NCBI GenBank assembly: GCA_016213125.1
Contig: JACRBR010000193.1
Location: 1 to 7,762, forward strand
Source of the DNA: Chloroflexota bacterium
GTDB taxonomy: Bacteria; Chloroflexota; Dehalococcoidia; DSTF01; JACRBR01
Direction of reading: 5' to 3'
DNA: 7,762 nucleotides
The notes under the pieces were generated by a model, which saw only the letters and a list, made by a program, of their open reading frames with translations, had not been told where the DNA came from and did not search any database. The position numbers were made by a program, and so were the translations under genes. Positions 6,901 through 7,762 of the stretch are shown piece after piece (within the stretch, counting starts at the first letter, position 1; each line of letters begins with the position of its first letter).

Positions 6901-7762
6901 CGCCCAAAGGCGTCACCATCGCCGATATGAACGGCGACTCCAAGCTGGACATCCTGACGGCCAACATCAACGGGAACTACCCGACGCTCATCAACCCGGG
7001 CGGAGACTCCATCAGCCTGCTGCTGGGGAACGGGAACGGGACTTTTCAGCCAAAAACCGACTACGTCACCGGACAGGGTCCGTTCGCGGTGGCCGCCGGC
7101 CTGCTGAACACGGACGCGAACATGGACGTCGCGACGGCCAACTGGTGGGACAACGGTGTCTCGGTGCTGTTGCACGGCTCGGGGCAGCCGATCACCTACT
7201 TCTGGGACTTCGGCGACGGCACGACCTCGACACTGGCGAACCCCTCGCACACCTACACGACGAACGGCAACAAACTCGTGACGCTCACCGTCACGGACCC
7301 GTACTTCCTGACGGACACGGCCCAGCTCACGATCCAGGTGGGGAACACGCCGCCTGCAGCCACGATCTCGTCGCCCGCGAACAACTCTCACTACGACATC
7401 GGCGACTCCATAACCCTCGGTGGTAGTGCGACAGACACCCAGGACGGGGCCATTCCGGGCGCAAACCTCGCGTGGAGCGTCGTGCTGGTGCACTGCTCCG
7501 ACGGGACATACACCAGTTGCCACAATCATCCCCACTACACCACGACGGGCACCGGCGGCTCCTTCACGACCGACGATCACGGCGATTTCGTGTACTACGA
7601 CATCTTCTTGACGGCCACGGACAGCGGCGGACTCACCGATACGGACAAGGTGACGATCACGGCCAACACCGTCGACATCACGTTCACATCGAACAGGGCC
7701 GGCATCCAGATCGCCGTCGACAGCTCGAATCAGACGGTGCCCTTCACCCACACGGTCCCGCG
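3915..7762 (+). CDS. Secreted PA14-PA14-glucose/sorbosone dehydrogenase-type propeller protein with PKD and FG-GAP/VCBS domains (3' end outside window)
   Basis: The frame from ATG 3915 is open to the right edge (1282 complete codons, no stop). Residues 1-34 form a signal peptide: MRTVTR, then a leucine-rich core, with cleavage possible after AYA (22) or AEA (33). Two PA14 domains follow (about 36-168 and 171-297; WTGDYFNN and WTGEYFNN, each with SDDG/TDDG-xRxYVD), probable carbohydrate-binding modules. Residues 300-701 match the glucose/sorbosone dehydrogenase family: RGLLGIALDPNF, H446 in DSHTIGNLRFGADG, GKILRVNP, IWAYGLRN (533-540), GWPCYEG, YFFGDY. Such enzymes oxidise sugars with PQQ; whether this one binds PQQ is unproven. 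Six cysteines in this domain suit an exported, disulfide-bonded protein. A PKD domain is split (704-737 and 1091-1143) around seven FG-GAP/VCBS repeats. An Ig-like domain starts at 1145. No Shine-Dalgarno is visible; GTG 3924 is an alternative start. Confidence 0.9.
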   Translation, partial: MRTVTRTLLLLLPAVLAVLAYATPEHGVPSAEAASGAWTGDYFNNTTLTAPVIASVTEPATTIPSSTPTLDFFWPGSPQPSVLADGWSVRWTRADTWVAGTYRFSAITDDGMRIYVDNVLKMDAWFGQAPTPWFVDVAIAAGPHTLKVEFYDGDNAATAYLRIENVATLPAGWTGEYFNNQNLTGPAAFTRTNEPDPAFDWQTGSPDPSIDPSTFSVRWTRTMDFNEGVYEFTTVSDDGVRVYVDGQLILDFWIDQGGEQHTANKQMTSGPHTVVVEYYENLGGALMYFTFGFRPDLGGFVTDAVVSGLFVPTAFAFAPDGRIFITLKDGRVVIFKDGALLATPYYTVSPVNDYQDRGLLGIALDPNFAANGFVYLAFTYDNNPADISGPKTAQVIRVNATTPAGDVANGATKLVLLGTQPGTALKPSCQDWALTADCIPSDYDSHTIGNLRFGADGMLYVATGDGASYATVDVRALRSQCIGDPALDCDDTGGNGTVARLSGKILRVNPANGQGLSDNPFYTGVLTDTRSKIWAYGLRNAFRFTFKPGTNVMFSGEVGWDTYEEQNVITAGDNLGWPCYEGDFVQAGYSAYSICQALPSSAVTFGLYTYAHPPGAAAVGGAFTGMNSYSSAYQNTYFFGDYSRNEISTLKVDASNNLVPDSLSTFSSSADGPVQLEVNPANGDVYYLSINTGELRHIQFVGANRPPVAVASAAPMAGLAPLLVNFSSAGSSDLDGSASLGGPAPFGTGTHAHSVAVVDLNGDSKNDLVTANAGANTMSVLLGNGDGTFQAAVSYATGLEPKSVVLGDLNGDTMLDAVTSNQGSNNVSVLLGNGNGTFQAKTDIAACAGAHESTLALLNADANVDIACAGWGASQAGVLLSNGNGTFQPMTTFAVGTAPHSIVAGLFNADGNLDLATANNGSANVSVLVGNGNGTFQAAVNYGTGSGPHSLRAADLNVDGNLDLVTANNSSNNASVLLGNGTGTFQAAVNYPTGNTPKGVTIADMNGDSKLDILTANINGNYPTLINPGGDSISLLLGNGNGTFQPKTDYVTGQGPFAVAAGLLNTDANMDVATANWWDNGVSVLLHGSGQPITYFWDFGDGTTSTLANPSHTYTTNGNKLVTLTVTDPYFLTDTAQLTIQVGNTPPAATISSPANNSHYDIGDSITLGGSATDTQDGAIPGANLAWSVVLVHCSDGTYTSCHNHPHYTTTGTGGSFTTDDHGDFVYYDIFLTATDSGGLTDTDKVTITANTVDITFTSNRAGIQIAVDSSNQTVPFTHTVP
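6024..6125 (+). other. N-terminal half of a split PKD domain
   Basis: Residues 704-737 begin NRPPVAVASAAP and contain VNFSSAGSSDLDGS, the first strands and the SSDxDG turn of a PKD domain. In a normal PKD domain the next residues are a short linker and the strand ending in WDFGDG. Here that continuation appears only at residue 1091, after the propeller. Part of the gene starting at 3915. Confidence 0.8.
6147..7184 (+). repeat. Seven FG-GAP/VCBS repeats, 147-bp period, likely one closed beta-propeller
   Basis: Units begin at 6162, 6309, 6456, 6603, 6750, 6897 and 7074. Spacing is exactly 147 bp (49 residues), except unit 6, which is 30 bp longer (NGNYPTLINPGGD loop). Each carries a calcium-loop motif of the type DLNGDxxxD or a variant, then a strand like VSVLLGNGNGTFQ. 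Units 3, 4 and 7 have lost the leading Asp. Unit 7 lacks its last strand (stops at VSVLLHGSG), while the stretch before unit 1 (PFGTG) supplies an equivalent strand. This is the usual closure of a seven-bladed propeller. Part of the gene starting at 3915. Confidence 0.85.
7185..7343 (+). other. C-terminal half of the split PKD domain
   Basis: Residues 1091-1143 read QPITYFWDFGDGTTST, then NPSHTYTTNG and VTLTVTDPYFLTDTAQLTIQVG, the complete second half of a PKD domain including its signature WDFGDG and HTY. It is followed at 1145 by a separate Ig-like domain (TPPAATISSPANN to about 1250), a domain I associate with the region after PKD in dehydrogenase-type propeller proteins. Part of the gene starting at 3915. 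Confidence 0.8.

Noticed and set aside
6162..7184. Regularly spaced repeats as a possible CRISPR-like array
   Set aside because: The repeat lies inside a continuous protein frame, has a multiple-of-three period, and encodes FG-GAP/VCBS blades; there are no identical short repeats with unique spacers.
4527..7751. A 1074-codon open frame on the minus strand opposite the secreted protein gene
   Set aside because: Its codons are the exact reverse complements of the sense codons, so stops need TTA, CTA or TCA in the sense frame, which are rare in this GC-rich gene. It ends just where the sense frame has TCA (4524-4526). Its translation is Val/Arg/His-rich, mirrors the 147-bp repeat and shows no known domain. 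The sense frame has a signal peptide and several clear domains.

Overview
The window is a high-GC bacterial chromosomal segment holding five protein genes, two of them cut by the window edges. Seen directly: in-frame G/C-ending codons, GTG and TTG starts, and short palindromic and G-rich repeats. The combination of a long Lhr-type helicase, a secreted PQQ-type sugar dehydrogenase with PA14 and PKD domains, and interspersed GC palindromes would suit Chloroflexota (for example Thermomicrobia or Dehalococcoidia-like lineages). That is inference, with actinobacterial or planctomycete relatives not excluded. I see no tRNA, rRNA, transposase, CRISPR array or phage gene.

Layout from left to right. 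The C-terminal ~620 codons of an Lhr-family helicase (+) run from the left edge to 1864. Its reading frame contains two palindromic repeat inserts (around 191-283 and 617-697). A small P-loop kinase (-, 1865-2353) converges on it with zero bases between the two stop codons. A 102-bp divergent gap with possible leaderless promoters separates the kinase from a family 2 glycosyltransferase (+, 2456-3208). The last codons of that gene are four GGGGACA heptamers, a potential G-quadruplex, followed by a GC hairpin. A Rieske ferredoxin-like gene (-, 3241-3594) converges on it. Next comes a 320-bp divergent intergenic region with candidate -10 boxes on both strands and a foldable ~170-nt leader.

The leader precedes the largest gene, an open frame from 3915 (+) to the right edge with at least 1282 codons and no stop. 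It encodes a secreted protein: signal peptide, two PA14 domains, a glucose/sorbosone dehydrogenase-type beta-propeller, then a PKD domain split in two by a complete seven-repeat FG-GAP/VCBS propeller, then an Ig-like domain.

The genes do not form an obvious pathway; strands alternate, so each is probably its own transcription unit. The most unusual features are the propeller nested inside a PKD domain, the structured leader before that gene, the coding palindromes in the helicase, and the quadruplex-forming tail of the glycosyltransferase.
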